From an uncultured Lachnospiraceae bacterium (GTDB taxonomy: Bacteria; Bacillota; Clostridia; Lachnospirales; Lachnospiraceae), in contig CAJUMB010000071.1 of the NCBI GenBank assembly GCA_910587105.1, forward strand, positions 1 to 15,864: a stretch of 15,864 nt of DNA. The letters are read 5' to 3'. The notes under the pieces were generated by a model, which was given only the letters and a program-made list of their open reading frames with translations, was not told the DNA's origin and made no database searches. The translations under genes and the position numbers were made by a program. Below, piece by piece: positions 8,273-15,528 of the stretch (within the stretch, counting starts at the first letter, position 1; every line of letters begins with the position of its first letter).

Positions 8273-9448
8273 ATGTGGAAACATCGGATTTGGTATCTGG
8301 CAGTGGTAATTGCTGCGCTTATTTCGTATCTTGCAGCAGACCGGCAGGAACCGCTTGTCCTTTTGTGTATACTGGTTGTTACTCCCATTTTAAGCGCAGC
8401 TCTTCAGTGGACTGCCATGCGGGGAATTCAGGTGGTAACTGATGTTCCGGGGACCTGCCGGATGGGACAGGAGATTTCTGTGGGTTTTGGCCTGCGCCGG
8501 AAAAGCAGGATGCCGCTGGGGACGGTACGGATGCAGGTGGTTTTTGAAAATGTTCTGTATGGGGACAAAAGCACAGCAGAGGTGTGGCTTCAGCCCAGTG
8601 AGCAGGAGGACATGAGGTTTGTGTATTTATTCAAGGCTGTGGATTGTGGAAATGTGAAAATCCATGTGCCTGTCATAGAATGCAGGGATTTGCTGGGGTT
8701 ATTCAGGTTCAGGCGTCCAGCAGGGATTTCAGAGGAAATACTTATCTATCCTCCGGAAATTCAGATAAATTCAGAACTCCTCCAAAAGCCGGAGTCCAAA
8801 AGCTTCGGAGAGATGTATGATCAGGATCGGAAAGGGCAGGATGTCAGCGAAATCTCAGGGCTTCGGGAATATGTGCCGGGAGACTCTATGAACAGCATCC
8901 ACTGGAAACTGTCCGGCAAACTGGATCAGCTGATTGTCCGTGAATTTGGAAAACCTTCCCACTATAACACGCTGATTCTCTACGAAATGATGAAAAAATC
9001 CGGGGAGACCAAGATTCCCAATTCGTACAATAATGCAGTACTGGCTTTGACAGTTTCTCTGAGCCTAAGTATGCTGAAGCTGAATCTGGAGCATAATGTG
9101 GGCCGGGTTTTACACAGAGATTTCCAGGTGGTTCCCGTCTATTCCATTGATACCTGTGAGCAGATGCAGCTGAACCTTCTGTGTATGCCCATTGCCGGGG
9201 AGGAGAACGGGGCAGACACGGTCTACAGCTTTTTAAGAGGAAATCTGCGGAACGATTACACCAAGATTATCTATATTACACCCTGCTATGAGGAGAATAC
9301 TGCCCGGCAGCTGTCCAGAGAGGTTGACCTTACCGTAATTCAGATTGTTCAGGGAAAGGGAATGAACTATACAGCTTCTGCAGGGTATGCAGTGATTTCC
9401 GTGGATGTGGATATCTATCAGGATACCATGAACAACATTACTATATAG
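8273..9448 (+). CDS. DUF58 domain membrane protein
   Basis: 391 residues with two N-terminal hydrophobic segments (about 6-21 and 27-45) and then a soluble region. The DUF58 signature is clear at about 195-224: GLREYVPGDSMNSIHWKLSG, then LIVREF. DUF58 proteins are regular partners of MoxR ATPases and transglutaminase-fold membrane proteins; the fold resembles a von Willebrand A domain, and the biochemical role is not established. The gene begins six bases after the moxR stop with only a weak purine-rich stretch (GGGAAGAAAG) upstream, so its translation probably depends on coupling. ATG 8266, overlapping the moxR stop, is in another frame and was not chosen. Confidence 0.9.
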   Translation: MWKHRIWYLAVVIAALISYLAADRQEPLVLLCILVVTPILSAALQWTAMRGIQVVTDVPGTCRMGQEISVGFGLRRKSRMPLGTVRMQVVFENVLYGDKSTAEVWLQPSEQEDMRFVYLFKAVDCGNVKIHVPVIECRDLLGLFRFRRPAGISEEILIYPPEIQINSELLQKPESKSFGEMYDQDRKGQDVSEISGLREYVPGDSMNSIHWKLSGKLDQLIVREFGKPSHYNTLILYEMMKKSGETKIPNSYNNAVLALTVSLSLSMLKLNLEHNVGRVLHRDFQVVPVYSIDTCEQMQLNLLCMPIAGEENGADTVYSFLRGNLRNDYTKIIYITPCYEENTARQLSREVDLTVIQIVQGKGMNYTASAGYAVISVDVDIYQDTMNNITI

Positions 9449-9472
9449 TATTATGATATAAAGGATTGGAGC

Positions 9473-11770
9473 ATGAGGAAAAAAAGTCAGGAGATTTGTC
9501 TGCTTACAGCAGAGGGTAAACAAATGGGAAGCCAGACAGTGCTTATCGGGGAGACCATTCCGGCGCTTTTTCTGCTGGCCGGAATCTTATCTGCATTTCG
9601 CAGCATGATGTATGATGAGTTCTGCCTGACAGGTGCACTCCTGGCGGGATGTCTGACTGTTTTAGCTTTGCAGATATCGGAGCTGTCACCCAAAATTTCC
9701 CAGGGGATAAAAGCGGGCATTTATGTGTTGAGTCTTTTGAGTTTCTTAGGTTTTATTCTTTTTATTTCACAAGGTTTTCTGGATACTGTGAACCGGTTTA
9801 TGGTTTTGTGGAATCTGCGGTTTCAGACGGAGTTTGAACAGTTTTCCGTGAACAGCCAGGTGGTATTAGGGTCGAGGGTATTTTGGTGTCTGTCATCGGT
9901 GTTATTGGCGGCTTCAGTGCGGATGCTGGTGAAAAAAAGATATACGGGGATGACTCTGGCGCTGGTAATTTGCGCATTGCTGGCTGGATTTGTCCTGGGG
10001 CGGTCGCCGATGTGGATGTCGGTGTTGTGTCTTCTGGCCGGAGTTTTTGGAACATTGATTCTTTTTGCAGCACCGGCCCGTCAAAATGGTATCCGTGGTG
10101 CAGGATGTCTGCTGGCAATGGGAATATTGATTTTCGGGATTTTGCTGGCAACAGGCGGATATGAAGGCCTGAACCAGATTGCCAGGTGGAAAGCAGGGAC
10201 AGCTGCCTGGTTTGAGAAATTCCGTTATGGAACGGATACGCTTCCAAAAGGAAATCTGGAGAAAGCACAGGGACTTCTGGAGGGGGATGAGGAAACATTA
10301 AGGCTTCATATGAAGGAACCCCAGGAGTGGTATTTGAAAGGCTTTGTGGGTGGAGATTACGAGAAAAACCGGTGGGCAGAACTTCCCATGGAGGCATACC
10401 AGGGGGAATATGAGGGACTTTTACAGTGGCTGAAGACAAAGAATTTCTCTCCGGCAGCTCAGTATGCCAGGTACTATAACCTGGAAGAGTCTGCCAAGGA
10501 TTCTGATTCTGAAAGTGTGACAGTGGAAGTGTCCAATATAGGGGCTTACCGGAAATATATCTACCTTCCTTCTTCTGTTGAAAAATGGGAGGGAAGCCGG
10601 TCAGAAGAAAAGAAAGACTGGCAGGTGCGTTCCAGAAAGTTTTTCGGCGGGGAAGAATACGAATTCCAGGCAGTAAAAGGGGTATCATCTGCGGACCAGG
10701 TTCTGCCCGGCGAGTGGACGCAGAATCCATCCAGAGAGGAAGAAAAAGAGTATCTGGGGGTGGAATCGGTATATCATTCTTTTGTGGAAGAATATTATAT
10801 GGAAGTGGATGAGGAGCTGAAGCTGCTGCTGGAGGAAACTTTTTTTTCAGAAGACGAGGAAAGAGATTTTAACGATGTGACTGCCCGGATTCGCAGAGTA
10901 CTGCGCAGGGATACCCGTTATACAGAAGATCCTCCGGCAGTCCCTGAAGGGCAGGATTTTATACAGTGGTTTTTGAAAAGTTCTAAGCGGGGAAATGCAG
11001 TGCATTATGCGTCTACGGCTGCGCTGGCATACCGGACGGCAGGATATGCAGCAAGGTATGTGGAGGGATATCATTATTCAGAGGAAGAGGGCAGGACTAC
11101 AGCTGTTTTGACCAATCAGCATGCACATGCCTGGACAGAAGTTTATATTCCGGGGGCAGGATGGCTTCCAGTGGAAGTGGTTCCAGGAATGTATACAGAA
11201 ATGTATACCAGCCAGGTGATTGAGGGAGCCCCGGCATTTCAGGTGAATTCCAGCCCCAGTGAAGATGGCCTGGAGGTGGAAGGCGGGCTGACAGGCCAGG
11301 AAGAACCGGAGGAAGAAAAGGAACAGACACCTGTCACACTGCGAAGAATGCTTTCTGTTGTATTGTGCTGCCTGTATGCAGGATTTGCCCTGTATCTGTT
11401 CCTGGAGATCCAGAGAGCAGTGCGCTGTCTGTGGAAGAGGCGCAGGCAAAGGGAGAACTGGGAGCAGGATTTTATCGATCAGTACGTGAAAAATATGCAG
11501 CTGCTTCTTGTGATTGGGAATGTGGCAGGGAGTTATGACCATCCCATGGAATTGTCTGAGCAGGTGGAGGAGAAAATTCCCGGTATCAGCCGGGAGGAGT
11601 ACGAGAGAGTCATTCAGTTGATCCAAAAAGTGCGGTTTGGAGGGAAGAAGCTTATGCCTTATGAAATCCACACCTTGAATTGTTTTGCCAAAAGTCTGCT
11701 GCTTGCTCTGCAGCGGAGTAAAGGTCTGTGGGGCAAGCTGAAAACAAGGTATTGGTATGCTATGGAATAG
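9473..11770 (+). CDS. TgpA-like polytopic transglutaminase-fold protein, probably catalytically inactive
   Basis: 765 residues. About seven N-terminal membrane segments (roughly 24-42, 52-69, 81-101, 130-148, 159-175, 178-200, 208-228) precede a large extracytoplasmic region with a transglutaminase-like core (about 500-572), an acidic linker, one more membrane helix (about 626-646) and a cytoplasmic tail resembling DUF4129. This matches TgpA-type proteins found beside MoxR and DUF58. The core motif normally reads GxCxxFA, but here it is GNAVHYA: the nucleophile position is Ala509 (codon GCA, 10997-10999). The His in HAHAW (His552) is kept, and the third residue, usually Asp, is Glu568 (GWLPVEVVPG). 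The fold is therefore retained but cysteine chemistry is not expected, which suggests a binding or scaffold role. AAGGA (9461-9465) lies 7 bases before the start. Last gene of the operon. Confidence 0.88.
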   Translation: MRKKSQEICLLTAEGKQMGSQTVLIGETIPALFLLAGILSAFRSMMYDEFCLTGALLAGCLTVLALQISELSPKISQGIKAGIYVLSLLSFLGFILFISQGFLDTVNRFMVLWNLRFQTEFEQFSVNSQVVLGSRVFWCLSSVLLAASVRMLVKKRYTGMTLALVICALLAGFVLGRSPMWMSVLCLLAGVFGTLILFAAPARQNGIRGAGCLLAMGILIFGILLATGGYEGLNQIARWKAGTAAWFEKFRYGTDTLPKGNLEKAQGLLEGDEETLRLHMKEPQEWYLKGFVGGDYEKNRWAELPMEAYQGEYEGLLQWLKTKNFSPAAQYARYYNLEESAKDSDSESVTVEVSNIGAYRKYIYLPSSVEKWEGSRSEEKKDWQVRSRKFFGGEEYEFQAVKGVSSADQVLPGEWTQNPSREEEKEYLGVESVYHSFVEEYYMEVDEELKLLLEETFFSEDEERDFNDVTARIRRVLRRDTRYTEDPPAVPEGQDFIQWFLKSSKRGNAVHYASTAALAYRTAGYAARYVEGYHYSEEEGRTTAVLTNQHAHAWTEVYIPGAGWLPVEVVPGMYTEMYTSQVIEGAPAFQVNSSPSEDGLEVEGGLTGQEEPEEEKEQTPVTLRRMLSVVLCCLYAGFALYLFLEIQRAVRCLWKRRRQRENWEQDFIDQYVKNMQLLLVIGNVAGSYDHPMELSEQVEEKIPGISREEYERVIQLIQKVRFGGKKLMPYEIHTLNCFAKSLLLALQRSKGLWGKLKTRYWYAME

Positions 11771-11860
11771 TATTTTATTGTAATAGAAAGATATCAATTC
11801 TGCTAAAAAAATAGACGTTTTTTGTTTATATTATCTATATTTTTTCGGGTGGATATGTTC

Positions 11861-11876
11861 TATAATTGAAATTATA
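11861..11876. promoter_or_regulatory. -10 box with overlapping perfect palindrome before the small secreted protein gene
   Basis: TATAAT at 11861-11866 lies about 40 bases before the preferred start at 11906 and is the best -10 in the 135-bp gap after the operon; no convincing -35 was found. It forms the left half of a perfect inverted repeat TATAATT-GA-AATTATA that reaches the predicted transcription start. A repressor site is possible, but AT-rich symmetry can also arise by chance. Confidence 0.5.
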
Positions 11877-11905
11877 TGAATTGTAGTATTAAAGGAGTGA
11901 ACGTT

Positions 11906-12364
11906 ATGAGTAAGATTAAGAAAGGGTTCCTGATTGCCGCTCTTGTGGGGGCTGTATCCCTCACCCCGGCTGGCTATGGTGCAGAACAGCCTTTTGTGAC
12001 AACTGTCTATGCTCATGGACACCATGGAGGCGGCGGATATCATGGTTATTGTGGAGGCGGCGGCTGTGCCAGTGCTCCTGCATATTTTTACTGCGGCGGC
12101 CATGGAGCCCATCAGCACGCCAATGGGGTCTGTCCGTATGCAGGTACATCCGTGCCAAAACAGCAAAACAAGGAACAGTCCGTGAAAAAGAGTACCATCA
12201 AAAAAGTTCAGAAAAAACTGAAAAAACTAGGGTACCGTTGTGGGAAAGCCAGCGGAGTAATGAATGTTAAGACCAAAAAGGCCTTGAAAAGATTTCAAAA
12301 AGATTATTGCCTGAAAGTGAATGGCGCCATTAAAAAACAGACATTGAGGACTTTGGGACTATAA
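11906..12364 (+). CDS. Secreted Gly/His/Cys-rich protein with C-terminal peptidoglycan-binding domain
   Basis: 152 residues. A signal peptide (MSKIKKG then FLIAALVGAVSLTPA) is probably cut after GYGA or VYA. The mature N-terminal part is rich in Gly, His and Cys and holds the motif CGGHGAHQHANGVCPY (about 63-78), whose paired Cys and clustered His suggest metal binding or a disulfide-bonded knuckle (inference). Residues about 97-152 are Lys-rich and fit a peptidoglycan-binding-1 domain (VQKKLKKLGY, then TKKALKRFQKDYCLKVNG). The product is thus probably exported and held on the wall. ATG 11906 was chosen because AAAGGAG (11891-11897) lies 8 bases upstream; an in-frame ATG at 11876 would put that site inside the gene. 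It has its own promoter and terminator. No specific function is recognised. Confidence 0.8.
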   Translation: MSKIKKGFLIAALVGAVSLTPAGYGAEQPFVTTVYAHGHHGGGGYHGYCGGGGCASAPAYFYCGGHGAHQHANGVCPYAGTSVPKQQNKEQSVKKSTIKKVQKKLKKLGYRCGKASGVMNVKTKKALKRFQKDYCLKVNGAIKKQTLRTLGL

Positions 12365-12370
12365 AATGAT

Positions 12371-12406
12371 AAAAGCGGTAAAACCATTGTAGTTTTACCG
12401 CTTTTT
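12371..12406 (+). terminator. Strong Rho-independent terminator
   Basis: A perfect 14-bp stem AAAAGCGGTAAAAC (12371-12384) / GTTTTACCGCTTTT (12392-12405) encloses the 7-base loop CATTGTA and ends in a run of T. It lies 7 bases after the stop of the small secreted protein gene. The A-rich left arm would give T-rich RNA on the other strand as well, so it could act in both directions. Confidence 0.92.
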
Positions 12407-12449
12407 GAGTACGTTCCAGAAATATTTTTATACAGGAGGCAGTAAAAAG

Positions 12450-13724
12450 GTGAAAACACGTTTTTATAATTGCAGGGTACTGACGATGAAAGGTTCTATG
12501 GAAGTGGCACAGGGAGAAGTGTGGGTGGACGGTCCTGTAATCTCCTATGTGGGAAAGCCGAAGAACACAGATGAGGTCTTTGACCGGGAGATTGATGTGC
12601 AGGGGAATCTGCTGATGCCTGGTTTTAAAAATGCCCACACCCATTCTGCCATGACCTTTCTGCGAAGCTATGCAGACGACCTGCCCCTGCAGGAATGGCT
12701 CAATGACAGGGTATTTCCCCTGGAAGCGCGGCTGACGGGGGAGGATATCTATCACCTGGCGAAATTGGCCATTCTGGAGTACCTGACCAGCGGCATTACC
12801 TGTAACTTTGATATGTATATGGAGCCGGAGCAGGCGGCCAGGGCAGCAGTTGACTGCGGTTACCGCACAGTACTCGTGGGTGCCATGAACGATTTCAGCC
12901 AGTCGCCCAAAGAACTGGAGGAATACTTCCAGAAGCTGAATGATTACCACCCGTTAATCAGCTTTGTCATGGGATTTCATGCAGAATATACCACCCGTTT
13001 GGAGCTTCTGGAGGAACTGGCACGGCTGTCAGAAAAGTACAAAGCCCCTATATACTGCCACAACTCTGAGACAAAAACAGAAGTGGAGCAGTGTTTGGGC
13101 CGTTATGGAAAAACGCCCACAGTGCTTCTGGAGGAACTGGGAATGTTTCGTTATGGCGGCGGCGGCTATCATTGCGTGCATCTGAATCAGGAAGACCTGG
13201 AAATATTTAAGGAGAGAGGATTGTACGTGGTAACCAATCCCGGTTCCAACGCAAAGCTGGCCAGCGGCACAGCGCCTATTGCACAGATGCTGAAAATGGG
13301 GATTCCCGTGGCACTGGGAACAGACGGGCCAGCCAGCAACAATTGTCTGGATATGTTCCGGGAGATGTTTCTGACTACGGCTCTGGCCAAACTCAGAGAA
13401 GAAGACGCCTCCGCAGTGGATGCCTGCCAGGTGCTCCAGATGGCAGTCTGCCACGGAGCCTGCGCCATGGGCCTGCCGGAGTGTGAATGCCTGGAGGCGG
13501 GGAAGAAAGCGGATTTGATTATGGTGGATCTGAATCAGCCCAATATGCAGCCCATCAATCACATTCCGAAAAATCTGGTGTACAGCGGGAGCAAGCAGAA
13601 TATTAAAATGACCATGGTAAATGGAAAGGTTCTCTATGAGAACGGGCAGTTCCACGTGGGAGCAGACCCGGAAGAAATCTACGCCAGGGCCAATGAGATT
13701 GCACAAAGGATTCAGGGCAGGTGA
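12450..13724 (+). CDS. Amidohydrolase, 5'-methylthioadenosine/S-adenosylhomocysteine deaminase type
   Basis: A cytoplasmic metal-dependent amidohydrolase of 424 residues; numbering is from GTG 12450. The first metal ligands are in NAHTHSAM (His63, His65). Later ligands appear as His204 (YCHNSETKTEV), His241 (YHCVHL) and Asp292 (GTDGPASNN). The stretch DLPLQEWLNDRVFPLEA is characteristic of the MtaD/SAH deaminase branch of the chlorohydrolase group, which deaminates adenine-containing nucleosides such as 5'-methylthioadenosine or S-adenosylhomocysteine. Exact substrate within that group cannot be told from motifs; guanine or other deaminases are less likely. The start is fixed by AGGAGG (12434-12439) 10 bases upstream; an upstream in-frame TTG at 12405 lies inside the terminator and was rejected. 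Neighbours are unrelated in function, and little space for a promoter exists after the upstream terminator. Confidence 0.88.
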   Translation: MKTRFYNCRVLTMKGSMEVAQGEVWVDGPVISYVGKPKNTDEVFDREIDVQGNLLMPGFKNAHTHSAMTFLRSYADDLPLQEWLNDRVFPLEARLTGEDIYHLAKLAILEYLTSGITCNFDMYMEPEQAARAAVDCGYRTVLVGAMNDFSQSPKELEEYFQKLNDYHPLISFVMGFHAEYTTRLELLEELARLSEKYKAPIYCHNSETKTEVEQCLGRYGKTPTVLLEELGMFRYGGGGYHCVHLNQEDLEIFKERGLYVVTNPGSNAKLASGTAPIAQMLKMGIPVALGTDGPASNNCLDMFREMFLTTALAKLREEDASAVDACQVLQMAVCHGACAMGLPECECLEAGKKADLIMVDLNQPNMQPINHIPKNLVYSGSKQNIKMTMVNGKVLYENGQFHVGADPEEIYARANEIAQRIQGR

Positions 13725-13740
13725 ATCTGCGGTTATAAAA

Positions 13741-13788
13741 AGAGTGTTCTCGGGAAGTCCTATACACAGGCTTTTGTGAGAACACTCT
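13741..13788 (-). terminator. Terminator hairpin between convergent genes
   Basis: An 11-bp perfect stem AGAGTGTTCTC (13741-13751) / GAGAACACTCT (13778-13788) encloses a 26-base loop. Read on the minus strand it is followed by TTTTTATAACC, so it serves best as terminator for the minus-strand blaI-like gene ending at 13794. On the plus strand, after the deaminase gene, the T-run is poor. Confidence 0.75.
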
Positions 13789-13793
13789 GTCAT

Positions 13794-14177
13794 TTATTTC
13801 TCGTATTTTTCCAAATAAGCCCTCAAATCATCGGCATCCTTGGAATCCAATTTTTTTCCGCCGGAAAATGCAGTTAAAAGATTGCCCAGAGAATTTCCAA
13901 AGGAATCTTTACACAGTTTCTGCAGCCAGCAGGTGATATGCTCCTGTTTGGTCAAGGATGCGTAATAGAGGTACTTTTTGCCGCTTTTGTCGGAACAGAC
14001 ATGTCCGTTATCCTGAAGAATTTTAAGAAATGAACTCACTGTCTGTTTTTTCCAGTCCTTATTTTTCACATTGTTGAAATACTCCAGTATTTCCTTAAAA
14101 TATAACTTGTGGTCTGCACTCCAGAGGAATTCCATGATTTCATATTCACTGGGAGATAGCCCGAATTTTCTGTCCAT
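13794..14177 (-). CDS. BlaI/MecI/CopY-family transcriptional repressor
   Basis: 127 residues, normal length for the family. The N-terminal winged helix begins GLSPSEYEIMEFLWSADHK and carries the recognition part KKQTVSSFLKILQDNGHV. The wing follows at about 62-75 (SDKSGKKYLYYASL), and a C-terminal dimerisation region covers about 78-125. Family members repress their own operon by binding short dyads and are inactivated by proteolysis triggered by a BlaR1/MecR1 sensor, or by metal in CopY. The M56 sensor gene lies 33 bases upstream on the same strand, so the two are probably co-transcribed with this gene second. AGGCAGG lies just before the ATG. A clear family operator was not found upstream of the pair. 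Regulation of beta-lactamase is not implied: no such gene is nearby. Confidence 0.9.
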   Translation of the reverse strand: MDRKFGLSPSEYEIMEFLWSADHKLYFKEILEYFNNVKNKDWKKQTVSSFLKILQDNGHVCSDKSGKKYLYYASLTKQEHITCWLQKLCKDSFGNSLGNLLTAFSGGKKLDSKDADDLRAYLEKYEK

Positions 14178-14210
14178 GACCTGCCTTTCTGATGTGATTT
14201 CAGATGAATT

Positions 14211-15512
14211 TTAATGTCTGCAAACTTTCCAGGTCTGCTTATTATATAATTTTCCACGGATTGTTTTTTTGCATTTCTGGCATTGATTTGAATGGTAATA
14301 TTTGATCACACATCCTTTGCCTTTTTTTATGTGAATTGTTTGAGTTCCTTTTTTATAACTATGGCGGCAGGAGACTCTAGGCTCTATTGAAGGGACAGGT
14401 GATACATTTCCGGCTTCATCTGTAAAGAATTCATCATATGGGAGTAATTCATCTTCCATGTATTCTTCAATAAAATAACTATCAGAATTAAAATCATAAG
14501 AGTTTTCTAAAACATCTTGTTCACATGCTTCGCTGTAAGCAAAAGCTGAACAGGTACCCATACAGATACACAGCATTCCCGTGATGATTGGAAGCAATAA
14601 TGAACTCTTTTTCTTTGTACTCATAACTGTATCTATTCTCCTTTCAAATGTTTTCTTTGAAGTCCCTGAAAGATTTAAGGTGAGTGCTCTTTGTCTGAAT
14701 GAATCAGGCTGTATAGAAAATTGAATCATCAGCCGGCAGTATTCTGTTTTTTCACTGCGGTTCATGGATTTGGCAACCATCTCGTCATTATACATCTCGT
14801 TTAGATTCTGCAATTTGTATAAGTAGTAATAACAAAATGGATTGTACCAGTGGAGGATCAGAGCGGTAACTGCAAGGATGGTAATCAGCATATCGTGATG
14901 TCTGATATGGGTCAGTTCATGTTTTATGATATTCTGGTATCCGCTTTCCTCTATATTGAAATCCTCTGGCAAAAAGACCATGGGATGTATCACTCCTGAG
15001 GCAAAAGGGGAGGAGATATCATGTGTTTTGATCAAAGCCGTCTTTGCATGCACTTTAAAATTCTTTTTCAAAGCGTTAAATGTACTGCCTTCTCCAGGCG
15101 ACAGTTGGATTGACTTAATCTTCTGTATCATGCGCTTAAAATACCAGTATACGATTAATATATAACAGGCATACATGATGCAGATGACAGTGATGAAAAC
15201 ACCTAAGACTCTGATGAATTTTTCAGCAGGCGAATACAAGGTCTGGCCATTTCCCAAATTGATAATCATAAAAGGACCATCTTTTTTGCCATATAGGCAT
15301 CTTCTTTCAGCAATAAATTCAAGAGAATAGAAATATTTTGTTAGGGCGGGAAACGGAGCTAAATAGAATACAAGTGAAATCAGCAGTAAATTCCGCCGCC
15401 ATTTTTCAGTGAAATGTTTTTGTCCGTATATCTGGTCAACGATGAGCCATATCAGAAATACAACAGTACCTGACAGAGCCATGACCAGACGTATGCTGCT
15501 AATGGTGAACAA
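14211..15512 (-). CDS. BlaR1/MecR1-like M56 membrane metallopeptidase with Cys/His-rich extracellular tail
   Basis: 433 residues. Membrane segments lie at about 6-26, 40-57 and 102-124, with hydrophobic stretches at 207-222 and 305-325. The M56 zinc site is HELTH (His198, Glu199, His202), followed by a likely third ligand Glu239 in NLNEMYNDEMVAKS. In known homologues an extracellular sensor signals to this cytoplasmic protease site, which removes the BlaI repressor. Here the region after the last membrane helix is only about 108 residues. It is acidic, then Cys/His-rich (CRH near 382, CQKC at 411-414, final CRH), with no penicillin-binding SxxK/SxN/KTG domain. It probably senses something other than beta-lactams, perhaps metal or redox state (inference). 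The start is TTG, supported by AAAAGGAG (15521-15528) 8 bases upstream. The blaI-like gene follows it. Confidence 0.88.
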   Translation of the reverse strand: MFTISSIRLVMALSGTVVFLIWLIVDQIYGQKHFTEKWRRNLLLISLVFYLAPFPALTKYFYSLEFIAERRCLYGKKDGPFMIINLGNGQTLYSPAEKFIRVLGVFITVICIMYACYILIVYWYFKRMIQKIKSIQLSPGEGSTFNALKKNFKVHAKTALIKTHDISSPFASGVIHPMVFLPEDFNIEESGYQNIIKHELTHIRHHDMLITILAVTALILHWYNPFCYYYLYKLQNLNEMYNDEMVAKSMNRSEKTEYCRLMIQFSIQPDSFRQRALTLNLSGTSKKTFERRIDTVMSTKKKSSLLLPIITGMLCICMGTCSAFAYSEACEQDVLENSYDFNSDSYFIEEYMEDELLPYDEFFTDEAGNVSPVPSIEPRVSCRHSYKKGTQTIHIKKGKGCVIKYYHSNQCQKCKKTIRGKLYNKQTWKVCRH

Positions 15513-15528
15513 TTTTGGGACTCCTTTT

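Noticed and set aside
9798..10730. 310-codon minus-strand open frame opposite the transglutaminase-like gene
   Set aside because: Composition is Pro/Ser/Leu-rich without domains, and it lies fully inside a well supported gene on the other strand.
11805..11823. A-run and T-run (AAAAAAA..TTTTTT) after the operon as a terminator
   Set aside because: The stem would be purely A-T with a 6-base loop and no GC base, so it is too weak to call. The end of the five-gene transcript is therefore unresolved.
12405..12449. Upstream in-frame TTG start and a TTGAGT/TATACA promoter for the deaminase
   Set aside because: The TTG lies in the terminator arm and lacks a ribosome binding site. The TATACA box overlaps AGGAGG, so a transcript from it would start after the ribosome binding site.
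13029..13793. 254-codon minus-strand open frame opposite the deaminase gene
   Set aside because: It runs through the terminator hairpin and mirrors a clear amidohydrolase; no family features.
13794..15512. Beta-lactam resistance regulation (blaR1-blaI proper)
   Set aside because: The M56 protein lacks the penicillin-binding sensor domain and no beta-lactamase or PBP2a gene is in the window, so gene symbols were withheld.
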